Notes under the pieces: model-generated | Databases searched by the model: none | Seen by the model: the letters and a program-made list of their open reading frames with translations, nothing else | What the model was told of the DNA's origin: nothing | Translations under genes and position numbers: made by a program | Shown here: positions 1-9,796 of the stretch, one piece after another | Layout: every line of letters begins with the position of its first letter | Numbering within the stretch: the stretch's first letter is position 1 | From: Impatiens glandulifera | Taxonomy: Eukaryota > Streptophyta > Magnoliopsida > Ericales > Balsaminaceae | Direction of reading: 5' to 3' | Assembly: GCF_907164915.1 (NCBI RefSeq) | Contig: NC_061869.1 | Location: 43,459,771-43,523,770, forward strand | Length of the DNA stretch: 64,000 nt

Positions 1-1626
1 TTCTATCGGTTCCGCATTCTCTTTTGGAAGTTCTAATGGTGCCGCAATATCCAAGATCGGTGCCGCATCCTCCAAGATCGGTGCCGCATCCTCCAAGATC
101 GGTGCCGCATCCTCCATTGGGGGTGTTGGACAGTTAACTGGAAACTTGTCGATTACGGGGGCAGTATAGACCGGTACTTGCATTCGGCTGCATATCGTTT
201 CCGGCCGCTCAATTTCTTGAATTATTTCCCTTTTGCCTTTTTCAAGCCTTGTTAACACCCGCGGCGCTACGGTGTCCACCGATCCCGTCTTGTTGAGCTC
301 TTCCTTAATTCTCCGGATGCGCTTTCTTAATTTCCGAAGTTGGATCCTCGGTAACAGGAGACAGTTTCGGCTTTGTACCTCTTGAATTGTGTTGGATTTT
401 GTGAGGCTCATCATCAGGTCCTCTACTTCCTCCAATCTGTCGATGCATTGCTTTTCCGTGTAGCCTGGTAAGATTTCTCTATATGGTGTACCGAACCGAT
501 GCTCATGTCACTCCAAGTATAGCTCTTCAACGTCTTCTGCTCGCTTGTTGACGCCCTGAAGGATTTTCTGGGCTAATCTATCGGCCTCTGCTTCTTCGGC
601 CTCCTCCCTCTCTATGTTGTAGCCTTCATCATCGGCTTCTTTATCAACTTCTTCTCCACCACCCTCTTCTCTATCCTTGGTGGTCTCAGGGTTGGTGTTT
701 GGTTCAGCATCATTTGGACTCCGAGCCGAATGATCGACGTCATTGGCCGGTCTATCATCCTCCGTCTTTTCGGTGTCTGTTCTCTCAGAAGCCCACTCCT
801 CATCTTCTGTGTGCTGAGGTGGGTCGGAGAAGGTTATCTTTTCTTTTCCTTTGCCTCCGGTCTTTGCTTTGGCCGGGGCATCTTTCTTTGCGGCTTTCTT
901 CTTTCGGCCACCTGTGGAGCTGGGGCCCGGCTGTGTCCTTTCAAAGAATTGCCTTGATCTGATGAGGCAGCGTTTTGCTACCGCAACGCCGGGGCCGATG
1001 TTGAGATTTAAATGGAGAAATATCTTACCGAGAGGCACAGCGTATCACCACGACCGGGTAGAGTCCGGTTTCACCATATCCATGAGGTTGCTGAACACCG
1101 ATCTTGCCCAGTTGACCTCTTTACCCTCCATCAGACCGACCAACATCTTGATTTTGTCTTTGGTGAGGTTGCTGAAGTTTCCTCCCCTCGCCAGAATCGC
1201 CCTTGCGAAGATGTCACATATCGGGATATACTCCGGCTTCAGCATTTGTTTGCTCCCGGATGTTTTGATCGGCTCATTGGTTACCGATAGAATGTAGCAG
1301 GCCGACTCAAAGATGTCCTGGTCTATTTCTGCCGTTGCATCCTGGCCGGTTGTTGGAAGACGCAGGCTTTCGGCCACCAATTCTTCGGTGAGCTCTATTT
1401 GGGAACCGCATACAGTCGCGGTGATCTTGTCGTAGGCGATTGTTGCAGTTTTGAAAAACTCTTCGACCGCATCTTTGTAAATAACGTGAGGACCGCCGAG
1501 GAAATATTCCAGACCGGTTTTGATTACCCGGTCAATAACTGCTTTCGCCTCGGTCGTACCACTCAGCCGGATTTCCTCGAAATCCACCTGAGAGTAGAGT
1601 CTGAACAACGCCGAATCACGACCCAT
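1..1626 (-). pseudogene. E1 accessory ORF C, 5' 542 codons, two in-frame stops
   Basis: Function unknown. The frame runs from ATG at 1626 to base 1 without a frameshift, broken only by TGA at 1045-1047 and TGA at 508-510. Residues 1 to about 190 form the domain shared with ORFs A and B: QVDF near the start, a TGLEYFLGGP motif, VEEFFKTA, and a KEVNWARSVFSNL motif. A lysine/alanine-rich basic stretch follows (residues about 239-262, nuclear-localisation-like), then a strongly acidic region (about 319-335), then a tail with EDAAPIL repeats at the window edge. A TATA box lies 108 bases upstream. The start is chosen because ORF C of E2 begins with the same QVDF block. No membrane segment is visible, so it is not an obvious envelope protein. 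Confidence 0.8.
49..115. repeat. 21-bp tandem repeat, three copies, in the ORF C tail
   Basis: The unit CCAAGATCGGTGCCGCATCCT is repeated three times in phase with the minus-strand reading frame, encoding a seven-residue repeat (EDAAPIL). A fourth, degenerate unit precedes it. In-frame expansion suggests the tail tolerates length change. Confidence 0.85.
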
Positions 1627-1733
1627 GTTAAAGAGTTTGAGAAAGTGAGAGAGAACCGCTTCAATGAGTTTTAGAGAGCTTAGAGAGAGAAAGTAGATTC
1701 GCGTGTGAATGAGGTAAAATGACCGAAAGTCCC

Positions 1734-1740
1734 TTTTATA
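1734..1740 (-). promoter_or_regulatory. TATA box of ORF C in E1
   Basis: TATAAAA on the minus strand, followed by a CT-rich leader (CTTTCTCTCTCTAAG) and the ATG at 1626. Position and leader match those upstream of ORF C in E2, which supports an internal promoter. Confidence 0.6.
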
Positions 1741-1777
1741 GATGCGGTTTGGAAACCCAACCGTCCCATCAATAATG

Positions 1778-1879
1778 GGCGGGAATTTTCCCTCCAAAAT
1801 GGAAGAGGCGCCAAACTATGGGCGGTAAACCAAAAGTGGGGGGCGACAATTTTTGGGCGGGAAATTTCCCTCCAAAATC
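1778..1879 (-). promoter_or_regulatory. Duplicated GC-rich element upstream of the ORF C TATA box
   Basis: Two copies of a block reading TTTTGGAGGGAAA then TTCCCGCCC lie 78 bp apart on the minus strand, with TTTACCGCCC and GGCGCC between them. The copy at 1857-1866 reads AATTTCCCGC, matching the E2F consensus TTTCCCGC; the other (1779-1788) reads AAATTCCCGC. E2 has related TTTACCGCC motifs upstream of its ORF C. E2F binding is inference only. Confidence 0.4.
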
Positions 1880-2169
1880 CTTTGCTCATGTCATTGATGA
1901 CGCAATAGTTCCTTTGAAACCGATTGATTTAACGGTTTCTAAGTCTAACCGGACATTTTGAGTGAACATTTTAAGCAGATTTCAAGTGGCCGGATGAGAA
2001 CGCGGTTATAGTTTGAACATGTTAACCGGTTACTTAGATAAATGTTCAAAGAATTAGGAAGACACGGTCATTTAAACTGAAATGATATTAAAATTCAAGT
2101 AGTAGATAAAGGAAACCGTCATAAGATTCGGTACAAAGATAGGCATACAGAAGGAATGCAAAGTACAGC

Positions 2170-2874
2170 CTATTGAAAAGACATTCTCCAGATTCGTTCT
2201 ATTGCCGAATCCCTGTCGAGGATGTTTGAAGAGGAGGTCGGTGTGCTCGGTCCGAACTCTGGTCGGTACCCAAGAATCAGCTTGCTGATATGCGGTGCAT
2301 AACCGAGCCCCTTCTTGGTCAGCACCATATTCTTTAGGTTTTCCCAAATGACCGATGACCAGTTAATGGCCGATTTGCAAATAATGTGGGTCATGATGTT
2401 GTAGGTATTCCTAGAATACCGTTGATTTGGTGATTGACACAGAATTGACCGGGTCACGATTTCGAGCAGTAGCTGACCGTGACTAGCAAGTTGGTTTTTT
2501 GGCCAAAAGTGTTCTACCGGAGAGGGGGTGGCCGACAGGTATTGCGCGGTTTCAAATCCCGCAAGGTCCTGAATAGTCGGAAAGTCAGAGAAACCTTCAG
2601 CGGGTAGACCGAATAGTGAGGCAAATTCATCCTCGTCGATCCAGAACGTGTGGTCTCTGACAGTAGAGACGATATACTTCTCCCTGATGCAAGCGCTTCG
2701 AAAGAAGCCCTTGACATCGTCTAGAAGAATAGGACCGACCTCTTCAAGAAACGGTTGAAGACCGGTTTCAGCAAGAGAGTCATACATGAATTTCTGCTTA
2801 GTAGTGCAATCCCTTATGCCCGTGCAAGAGTTGAAATCGATGCATAGAAAGTTTCCCAGAGTTCAGCTCGGCAT
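2170..2874 (-). pseudogene. E1 accessory ORF B, stop at codon 4
   Basis: Function unknown; paralogue of ORFs A and C. From ATG at 2874 the frame meets TGA at 2863-2865 and is then open to 2170. If translation started at the next ATG (2787), a 205-residue protein would lose the N-terminal FLCIDFNS block that is common to the family. Recognisable blocks are ETGLQPFLEE, a short beta-like stretch ending in DEDEFASLFGLP, KSAINWSSVIWENLK and LGYAPHISKL. It matches the intact 239-residue ORF B of E2 over its length. A TATA box lies about 90 bases upstream of 2874. Confidence 0.75.
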
Positions 2875-2963
2875 GATTTCGGTATTTGAGAGAGACGGGA
2901 TTCAAGAGTATCAGATGTTATCTTGTGCTTTCGGATGTGATGAAATGAGTAGAGGATGGCTCC

Positions 2964-2970
2964 TTATATA
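2964..2970 (-). promoter_or_regulatory. TATA box of ORF B in E1
   Basis: TATATAA on the minus strand, about 90 bases upstream of the ORF B ATG at 2874. The interval has no other open frame. Same arrangement as at 27517 in E2. Confidence 0.55.
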
Positions 2971-2974
2971 GGAT

Positions 2975-3394
2975 CGGTTTTGGAGGGAAAATCTGAGCAT
3001 TGATGGTCAGTTTTGTTTTATTAAGGAAAAGAATCTTTACCTTTTCAAGGCGCATGGGGAAGCGGCAAATTGCAAAGCCCTAGGTAAATGTTAGTTGGGA
3101 AGTAACCATATCAGTTGGATTTTAAATGTGCGGGTGGTTGGGGGTTATCTCATTGATTGGGATTATCTCATTAAATGCACTCAACACATAATCAATATTA
3201 ATTAGATAGAAACCGAAAATAGTAGAGACAATGCCGAAAAAATGGCATACAGGAACGATGAAGAAAACATGAAATCGAGAAAGACACAAATAAAGCCGAA
3301 AGAGACATGGATGAAGCCGATATGATCAAACTTGAGTTGGTTAAGAATACACCCGGTGCATGAAGCAAAACGACCGGGTGCAGGAAGGAGTGAC
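2975..3394 (-). other. Non-coding spacer between ORFs A and B of E1
   Basis: No supported coding frame. It should hold the 3' untranslated part of an ORF A transcript and the upstream promoter of ORF B. I see no clear polyadenylation signal that I would assign with confidence. Confidence 0.5.
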
Positions 3395-4144
3395 TTAGGG
3401 TGCAAAGGGATTGACATCACCGTTGCGGTTTCTTCTCCTCCAGGCCCTCTCGAACCGCCTATAAAATGGGTCGGTTACTTCTTTGGTGAGCACCTGAGCT
3501 TGGTTCAAACCTTCGCCGGGACAGGTTGGGACTCCAAGCTCCACAAGGAGGCTACTTATTTGAGGAATGAAACCAACTGATCGGATGCCGATCATCCAGA
3601 TAAGGGTGTCGAAGAGCACCCTAGACCAATTTACTGGTGTGCCGGTGATTATGGCCGCCATCATGTTGAAGTTCGAGACACTGTAGGTGTTTGTGACGTC
3701 CCTACCAAAAATGCTTTTGCCGATCACATCGTTGAGAAGCTGATATTCAGCTCTCAGACATGATTTTGCTCCATGGTCCTCAACCGGGTCGTTAGACCGA
3801 GAGAGGGCGACGCAGACTTCGGCTTTTACATCCCCAGGGATGTCCAGATCTGTGATTCCGTGCCTTGGTAGGCTATGACACCTCGCAAAATCTCGTTCAG
3901 TGAAGTCAAAGACAATGCCTCCCACTTTGGATTGGATGTGGGTGTCAAAGTGGGGGGTGCCCCGAAACACCCTTGCATTGTGGAAGAACTCCAGAACGGA
4001 GTCCAGATAGATGGAGTGCTTATCACATAGGAAACTTTGGAGGCCGGTTTCCTCCAAAGATTTTATCATCTTGTATATTTCATACTGGTCTGTGGAAGAA
4101 CAGGATTGAAAATCAACCTGAAGGATGTTGGGAAACTGAGACAT
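3395..4144 (-). CDS. E1 accessory ORF A, intact, 249 residues
   Basis: Function unknown; first of three paralogous ORFs after pol. The chosen start (MSQFPN) puts LQVDFQSC close to the N-terminus as in the paralogues; an in-frame ATG at 4207 would add 21 residues. Visible blocks: ETGLQSFLCDKHSIYLD, SVLEFFHNA, FDFTERDFARCHSLP, a central LRAEYQLLNDVIGKSIFGRD helix-like stretch, TGTPVNWSRVLFDTL and GFIPQISSLL, then a basic C-terminus (RRFERAWRRRNRN). The layout resembles, from memory, Pfam PF20167 'putative plant transposon protein'; a profile search would decide. No transmembrane segment, nuclease motif or zinc finger is evident. No TATA box was found immediately upstream, unlike ORFs B and C. 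Confidence 0.75.
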   Translation of the reverse strand: MSQFPNILQVDFQSCSSTDQYEIYKMIKSLEETGLQSFLCDKHSIYLDSVLEFFHNARVFRGTPHFDTHIQSKVGGIVFDFTERDFARCHSLPRHGITDLDIPGDVKAEVCVALSRSNDPVEDHGAKSCLRAEYQLLNDVIGKSIFGRDVTNTYSVSNFNMMAAIITGTPVNWSRVLFDTLIWMIGIRSVGFIPQISSLLVELGVPTCPGEGLNQAQVLTKEVTDPFYRRFERAWRRRNRNGDVNPFAP

Positions 4145-4207
4145 TTTGTGCCTTAGTGAGAGGATGTTCTTGTGACTTGTGAATGTTGTGGTGAACGTTT
4201 GCTTCAC

Positions 4208-4659
4208 TTAAATTCTAGATTAGGGACTATCCTATTGTCCAGGCATTAAATGGGATGACATGTATTAACTGCAGGATAAGAGATATTGCATGAAATAGGC
4301 ATGTTTGCAGTCTAGGTGTTGGTCATAGGCCTGGACTGTGAAAGATATCAAAAGATCTTCACGTCTTTTTAGGCGCGACCATGTTACTCTGAAAAGGCAA
4401 TGTTTCAGAACAGATATCTTCAAGCATTGATAGTTGTTCCACTTCTGTGTGAAATTCAAATAATCTAGAATGACCTGCTTCCAAACCGGTCAGTCATCAG
4501 TTGTTCATCCTGATGCGGTTATTTGGTGCATGCACCAAGTAGCCGGTCGGTTTACTCTATCTGATAGACTGGGCGGTTCTTCCACAAACACCCTGAAGAT
4601 TCGAAGTTCAACAGTTTAGGAAGAATTATCGGTTTTGTCTGTCTGAACCGGCTTCCCTT
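4208..4659 (-). other. Spacer between pol and ORF A of E1
   Basis: No supported coding frame and no convincing TATA box. It corresponds in position to 25742-26456 of E2, which does have one. Confidence 0.5.
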
Positions 4660-7600
4660 TAAGCATCATTTGGAAGGATTTGGCTAATATCGGTTAAGCC
4701 GAGAGTAAGCCTGAATTGAGAAAACTTAGCTTCCTGTAGCGGCTTTGTGAAGATATCGGCTACTTGTTGATCGGTCGATACGTATTCCAGCCGAATATGC
4801 TTCAGCGTGACATGTTCCCGGATGAAATGATGCCTTATGTCGATGTGTTTGGTTCTGGAGTGGAGAACCGGATTGTAGGTGATCGCTATGGCACTCGTGT
4901 TGTCACAGAAAATCGGGGACTCTTCGGCTATGACACCGAAGTCTTTCAGCTACTGTTGGATCCAGAGGAGTTGAGAACAGCAATTTCCGGCCGCCAAGTA
5001 TTCAGCCTCTGCAGTGGATGTGGCCACAGATGTCTGCTTCTTGCTATGCCATGAAACGAGCCGGTCACCAAGGAACTGACATGTTCCGCTGGTGTTTTTT
5101 CTGTCAATCTTACACCATACATAGTCTGCATCTGAATAACTTGTTAGATTGAAGGACGAGTCCTTTGGGTACCACAGACCGACATCAGGTGTGCCCTTTA
5201 AATACTTCAGTATCCTCTTTGCGGCTGTGTAATGGGATTGCTTTGGATTTGCTTGAAATCTTCCACACACACCAACTGCAAACAGGATGTCCGGTCTACT
5301 TGCTGTCAGGTACAGTAGGGAACCGATCATGCCCCGGTATGCAATCTGGTCTACCGATTGTCCCTCATCATCTCTGTCCAACTTAACTGATGAGCTCATT
5401 GGAGTAGCCGCCGAGGAGCAGGTGTCCATACCGAATTTCTTTAGCAGCTCCTTGGTATATTTAGGTTGACTGATGAATGTTCCTTCCTTGAGTTGTTTAA
5501 CCTGAAGACCTAGGAAGAAACTTAATTCTCCCATCATACTCATTTCAAACTTGTCAGTCATCATTTTTGAGAACTTATCACATAATTTAGGATCGGTTGA
5601 GCCAAAAATGATATCATCTACATAGATTTGAACAAGTAGGATATGTTCCTTCTTTTCAAATTTGAACAATGTCTTATCCACTGAACCGATGGTGAAATCA
5701 TGTTCTAATAGAAATGCGGTTAGTGTATCATACCAGGCTCTAGGTGCTTGCTTTAGACCGTATAAAGCTTTGTTCAGCCGGTATACATGGTTTGGAAATG
5801 CAACATTTTTGAAACCGGGTGGCTGTTCAACATACACTTCTTCACGTAGGTCACCGTTCAGAAATGCACTTTTAACATCCATTTGAAAAACTTTAAAGTT
5901 TTTGAAAGCTGCAAAAGCTAGAAAGATCCTAATAGCTTCAATCCTGGCTACAGGAGCAAATGACTCTTCAAAGTCAATGCCTTCTTCCTGTTTGTAACCT
6001 TGAGCCATTAATCTGGCTTTGTTCCTCGTGACCAAACCATCCTCATTGAGTTTGTTTCTGAATACCCATCTTGTTCCTATGACCGATTGATCTTTCGGTC
6101 TGGGGACTAGGTACCAGACTTTACTACTCTCGAACTGGTTTAGCTCTTCTTGCATTCCCAAGATCCAATCCGGATCTGACAATGCTTCATCTATTCTTTT
6201 CGGTTCAATCTGGGATATGAAAGCAGAGTTAAAATATCCTTCCAGAAGTTGACTCCTAGTTCGAACAGGTTCTGAAGGGTCACCTATAATTTGCTCAGGA
6301 GGATGTTTACTGTTTCTTCTGAGATTCAGTTCAGGGATGTCTACCAAATTACCGGTAACTTGACCAAGGCTAGACATGTCGGTAGGCTGAACGAGATTGT
6401 CAGACCGACCGACTCCCTCGGATTGGACCGAAGTGTCAGCTTCCTGTTGTGGAACAGCTTGATCCGGCTGGGTATCAATATTACCCATTTGGTCATGGAC
6501 ATACCGCCTGAAGACCGGAGTCTCATCTTCACTATCAGAATGAATATCGTTGTTTTCCAATCTGTTGTGTAGATCAAAGCATGAAGCAGTATTGCTTTCA
6601 ACCGATTCATCGAAAACAACGTGAATTGTTTCCTCCATGGTTGCAGTTCTATTATTATATACTCTATATGCTTTACTTACTGCCGAGTACCCTAACATGA
6701 TGCCGGTATTGGTTTTTGCATCAAAAGCGGTGAGTTGGTTTTTACCATTTATATGAATATAACATTTACAACCGAAAATCCTGAGGTACTTGAGTTTAGG
6801 AACTCTGTTAAAATAAACCTCATACGGTGTTTTGTTGTGAAATCTATTTATTAAAGACCGGTTTTGTGTATAGCATGCAGTGTTGATAGCCTCAGCCCAA
6901 AATTTATGAGCAATGCCGGAGTCGGCTATCATGGACCGTGCGGCTTCCTTGAGAGTCCGGTTTCTTCTCTCGGCCAGGCCATTTTGTTGAGGAGTCCTAG
7001 CACTAGACAACTCGTGTCTAATGCCGGATTCATCAAGATATGCAGTTAATGTACTATTGGTAAATTCGGTACCTCGATCACTTCGAATGCTATTAATATG
7101 AGTTGATTTTTCATTTTGCAAACGCTTAAGGAGTGTGATCAGGTTTGATACAGTTTCACGTTTAGATGGTAGAAATATTACCCATGTATATCTAGAATAA
7201 TCATCAATAACTACCATGGTGTAGAGCATACCTCCTAGGCTGATGACCTGAATTGGTCCAAATAAATCCATATGAAGGAGGTCTAAGCACCGGCTAGATT
7301 GAATGTTTCCTTTACTTTTAAAAGATGAACTAGTTTGTTTACCCATTTGGCATGCTGAACAAACCTTATCCTGGTTAAATACTATATCAGGAATACCTTC
7401 AACTAGCTTTTTACCGCGAATGTAGTTTAAGGTTTTCATGTTTAGATGGTTGAGTCTCTTATGCCACAGCCAGGTTTGATCAGTCTTAGCTATCATGCAT
7501 ATAGGATATTCTACTCTGGTTTTCCAGTCTACCTTGTAAATGTTACCTATCCTATTTCCGGTTAGTAGTACGATACCTTGAGAGTTCTTAACTAAACATG

Positions 7601-7934
7601 CATGTTTAAGGAATTCTACCGTGTATCCAGCATCACACATCTGACTGATGCTAAGTAGATTAAAACGTAGGTTTTCAACTAGAAGTACATTATCAATGGT
7701 TAGGTTACCATGGACAATCTTACCCTTGCCCACAGTTTTACCTTTTGAGTTGTCACCGAAGGTAATTAGAGCACCGGTTACTGATCTAACGTCGGTTAGC
7801 AAATTACTGTTTCCGGTCATGTGCCTGGAGCAACCGCTGTCCAAGAACCATTCGGAGTTTCCTAGCCGTTTCTTTGGGTCCTGCAAAATGTACATATTTA
7901 CAACTGTTTGGTACCCACATTTACTTGGGTCCAC
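4660..7934 (-). CDS. pol: E1 pol polyprotein, one premature stop in RNase H
   Basis: Encodes the enzymes of retrotransposition. Residues 32-34 are the protease DSG within [11 protein letters not shown]. The zinc-binding HHCC of pre-integrase/integrase is H158, H163, C192, C195. Integrase catalytic residues are D223 (HMDLFGP), D286 (SDRGTEF) and E322 (ERRNR). Reverse transcriptase has D686 ([11 protein letters not shown]) and the YVDD box at 771-774. RNase H begins near D935 (SYSDADY), with E976 and E978. A TAG at 4950-4952 replaces the third glutamine of WIQQ(Q), where E2 has CAA; the frame then stays open for about 95 codons to TAA at 4660. The TAG would remove the last part of RNase H. Pol is in the +1 frame relative to gag and overlaps its end by 14 bases. 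Confidence 0.95.
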
Positions 7935-9756
7935 ATGCGATTAGTCCCTTAGGTACCCAAACTTTGATAAACCGGACGGTCTTCTTTGCTAGGGTTTTAA
8001 CTGTCTTTTTGACACTTGGTCTGGTGTATTTCGGTTTTCCTTCAAATGTCCTAAATGGTGATGGTCTTTGGTTCGGTGATCTATGGTTTGACCTACGCGG
8101 TTCAGGGAAGTTTTTCTTATATCTGAGGATTTCGGCTTTTCTTTTCTCAAGGTCAAGCCATGAATCGGTTGGGCCAACATAGTCGTATTTTAGCTTTTCT
8201 TCCCTATAATATGCGGTCTCCTCTTCTTCAGCGGTACAGGTGCTCTTAAGAAATTTTATAAAGGGAAGGTTTCCTTTTGTAAGCCTTGCTTTCTCTATGG
8301 GTTTTCGGTCTTTAGAGATATTCTCTGTGTATCCAAGGCCACGCTTACAACGAGGATGCCTGTAGTGTTTATTCATATTCTTTACTATATCGCTAGATCT
8401 CTTATAGGCGGCCATCTTATATTGAAGTCGGGCATTCTCTTCCTCGGTTAGTTCTCTAGTCGGTTCATTAAGTTGTTCGGTCTTAAGATCTAACTCGCTT
8501 TCTAGGGTGTGGGTGTCATCAGGTTGTATGACTTCTGGTTCAGTTATGATGAGTACCTCTGGTTCTATTTGAATAGGTGTTATGGAGTCGGGCTTGATAT
8601 TGAGGTGCTTAGGTAGCATGGTCAATAGGTTCTTATATTCTTCTACCATGTCATTCAATGCATTGTATAACTCATCTTTAGTAAATTCATCACAAGGAGA
8701 GTCAAATACCTGTTCCTCATTGGCCATGAGACATGTGAGTTCATCGTCACTATCACTACGAGCCCATAGACTTCCTCCATCGTCGGCTATCAGTGCTTTC
8801 GGTACCTCACTTCCTTCACCGGCTTGTTGATAATTGTTTCTGTCATTTTGATATTCCGGTTTCTGGGTATCCCTCCTTGGTTTCCTGCATTCCCACTTAA
8901 AGTGTCCCAAACAGTTACAGTTATAGCATCTTACATTGGATTTGTCACCATAGTAGTTGTTTGTCGGTTGGCTCCTTTTCATGAACCTCCCAAACTTCTG
9001 TGCAAGCATTGCCATGGCATCCTCAGTGAACTGTTCGGCGGTTCTGATCGGTGCGGGTGCAGGAACCGGTATCGGTGCAGGTGTAGGAGCTGGTGCAGCC
9101 GGTTCTGTAGATGTGATTAGTGCTCTGGTTGATGTTGAGGCCGAGACTTCCTCTTCAGTCCTAGATTTCATCTCGAATTCGTATGCCTTTAAATCTTCGA
9201 ATACGTCGTATAGTTTCATCTTACGTAGGCTCTTTGACTCCCTCATTACCATCGTTTTTATGTCCCAAGCACTTGGAAGGAATCTCAAAGCTTTCATAAC
9301 TACCTCTTTGTTCTCATACTTCTTGCCCAGAGTTGCTAGTTCATCTAACACACCAGTGAACCGGTCACTGTATTCCTTCATAGTTTCTCCTGGTTTCATT
9401 TTGATGCTTTCGAATTTCTGTGTGGCCATCATTATTTTGTTCTCCCTTGTTCTTTCATTTCCTTCAAAGATCTGGATAACCGTGTTCCATGTCTCCTTCG
9501 CGGTTTTGCAATCTCTGATCTTGCAATATGTGTTTCTGTCTACGCTGTTGGAGATCCGGTTTCTTGCATGGTTGTCCAGGTTGTTCCTTCTCCTATCTTC
9601 AACCGTCCATTCTTTTTTATCTTTATCAATGAATATCGGTCCTTCGGTCAGAATGGATTCCATTTCATCATCCAAGGTGACTAGGTGCAGGTGCATGCGT
9701 GACTTCCAGTTGGCAAAGTCATCACCTTCTAGCATTGGAGGCCTATCCTGATACAT
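7921..9756 (-). CDS. gag: E1 gag, intact, 611 residues
   Basis: Structural protein of the cytoplasmic virus-like particle that packages element RNA. Residues about 10-200 form a UBN2-type copia capsid domain (W17, [31 protein letters not shown]). A proline/alanine-rich linker follows (about 219-236). The nucleocapsid zinc knuckle is C277-X2-C280-X4-H285-X4-C290, followed by RKPRR. The C-terminal third is acidic and ends at [13 protein letters not shown]. The stop TAA at 7921 lies inside the start of pol, which continues in another frame. The primer-binding site is 26 bases upstream of the ATG. Intact length and motifs suggest recent activity. Confidence 0.95.
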   Translation of the reverse strand: MYQDRPPMLEGDDFANWKSRMHLHLVTLDDEMESILTEGPIFIDKDKKEWTVEDRRRNNLDNHARNRISNSVDRNTYCKIRDCKTAKETWNTVIQIFEGNERTRENKIMMATQKFESIKMKPGETMKEYSDRFTGVLDELATLGKKYENKEVVMKALRFLPSAWDIKTMVMRESKSLRKMKLYDVFEDLKAYEFEMKSRTEEEVSASTSTRALITSTEPAAPAPTPAPIPVPAPAPIRTAEQFTEDAMAMLAQKFGRFMKRSQPTNNYYGDKSNVRCYNCNCLGHFKWECRKPRRDTQKPEYQNDRNNYQQAGEGSEVPKALIADDGGSLWARSDSDDELTCLMANEEQVFDSPCDEFTKDELYNALNDMVEEYKNLLTMLPKHLNIKPDSITPIQIEPEVLIITEPEVIQPDDTHTLESELDLKTEQLNEPTRELTEEENARLQYKMAAYKRSSDIVKNMNKHYRHPRCKRGLGYTENISKDRKPIEKARLTKGNLPFIKFLKSTCTAEEEETAYYREEKLKYDYVGPTDSWLDLEKRKAEILRYKKNFPEPRRSNHRSPNQRPSPFRTFEGKPKYTRPSVKKTVKTLAKKTVRFIKVWVPKGLIACGPK

Positions 9757-9781
9757 GTTTGCTTGAGTATTGAAACTAACT

Positions 9782-9793
9782 GCTCTGATACCA
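9782..9793 (-). promoter_or_regulatory. E1 primer-binding site
   Basis: TGGTATCAGAGC on the minus strand, three bases inside the LTR. It is complementary to the 3' end of plant initiator-Met tRNA, the usual minus-strand primer of plant copia elements. Confidence 0.93.
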
Positions 9794-9796
9794 ATT

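Noticed and set aside
3395..4144. ORF A as an envelope protein
   Set aside because: No signal peptide, transmembrane span or cleavage-site pattern; the paralogues also lack them.
8957..9751. A 264-codon open frame antisense to gag in E1
   Set aside because: It mirrors the intact gag gene on the other strand, has low-complexity Gly/Ala and Ser/Leu runs that follow gag codon bias, and no relative in E2 has it open.
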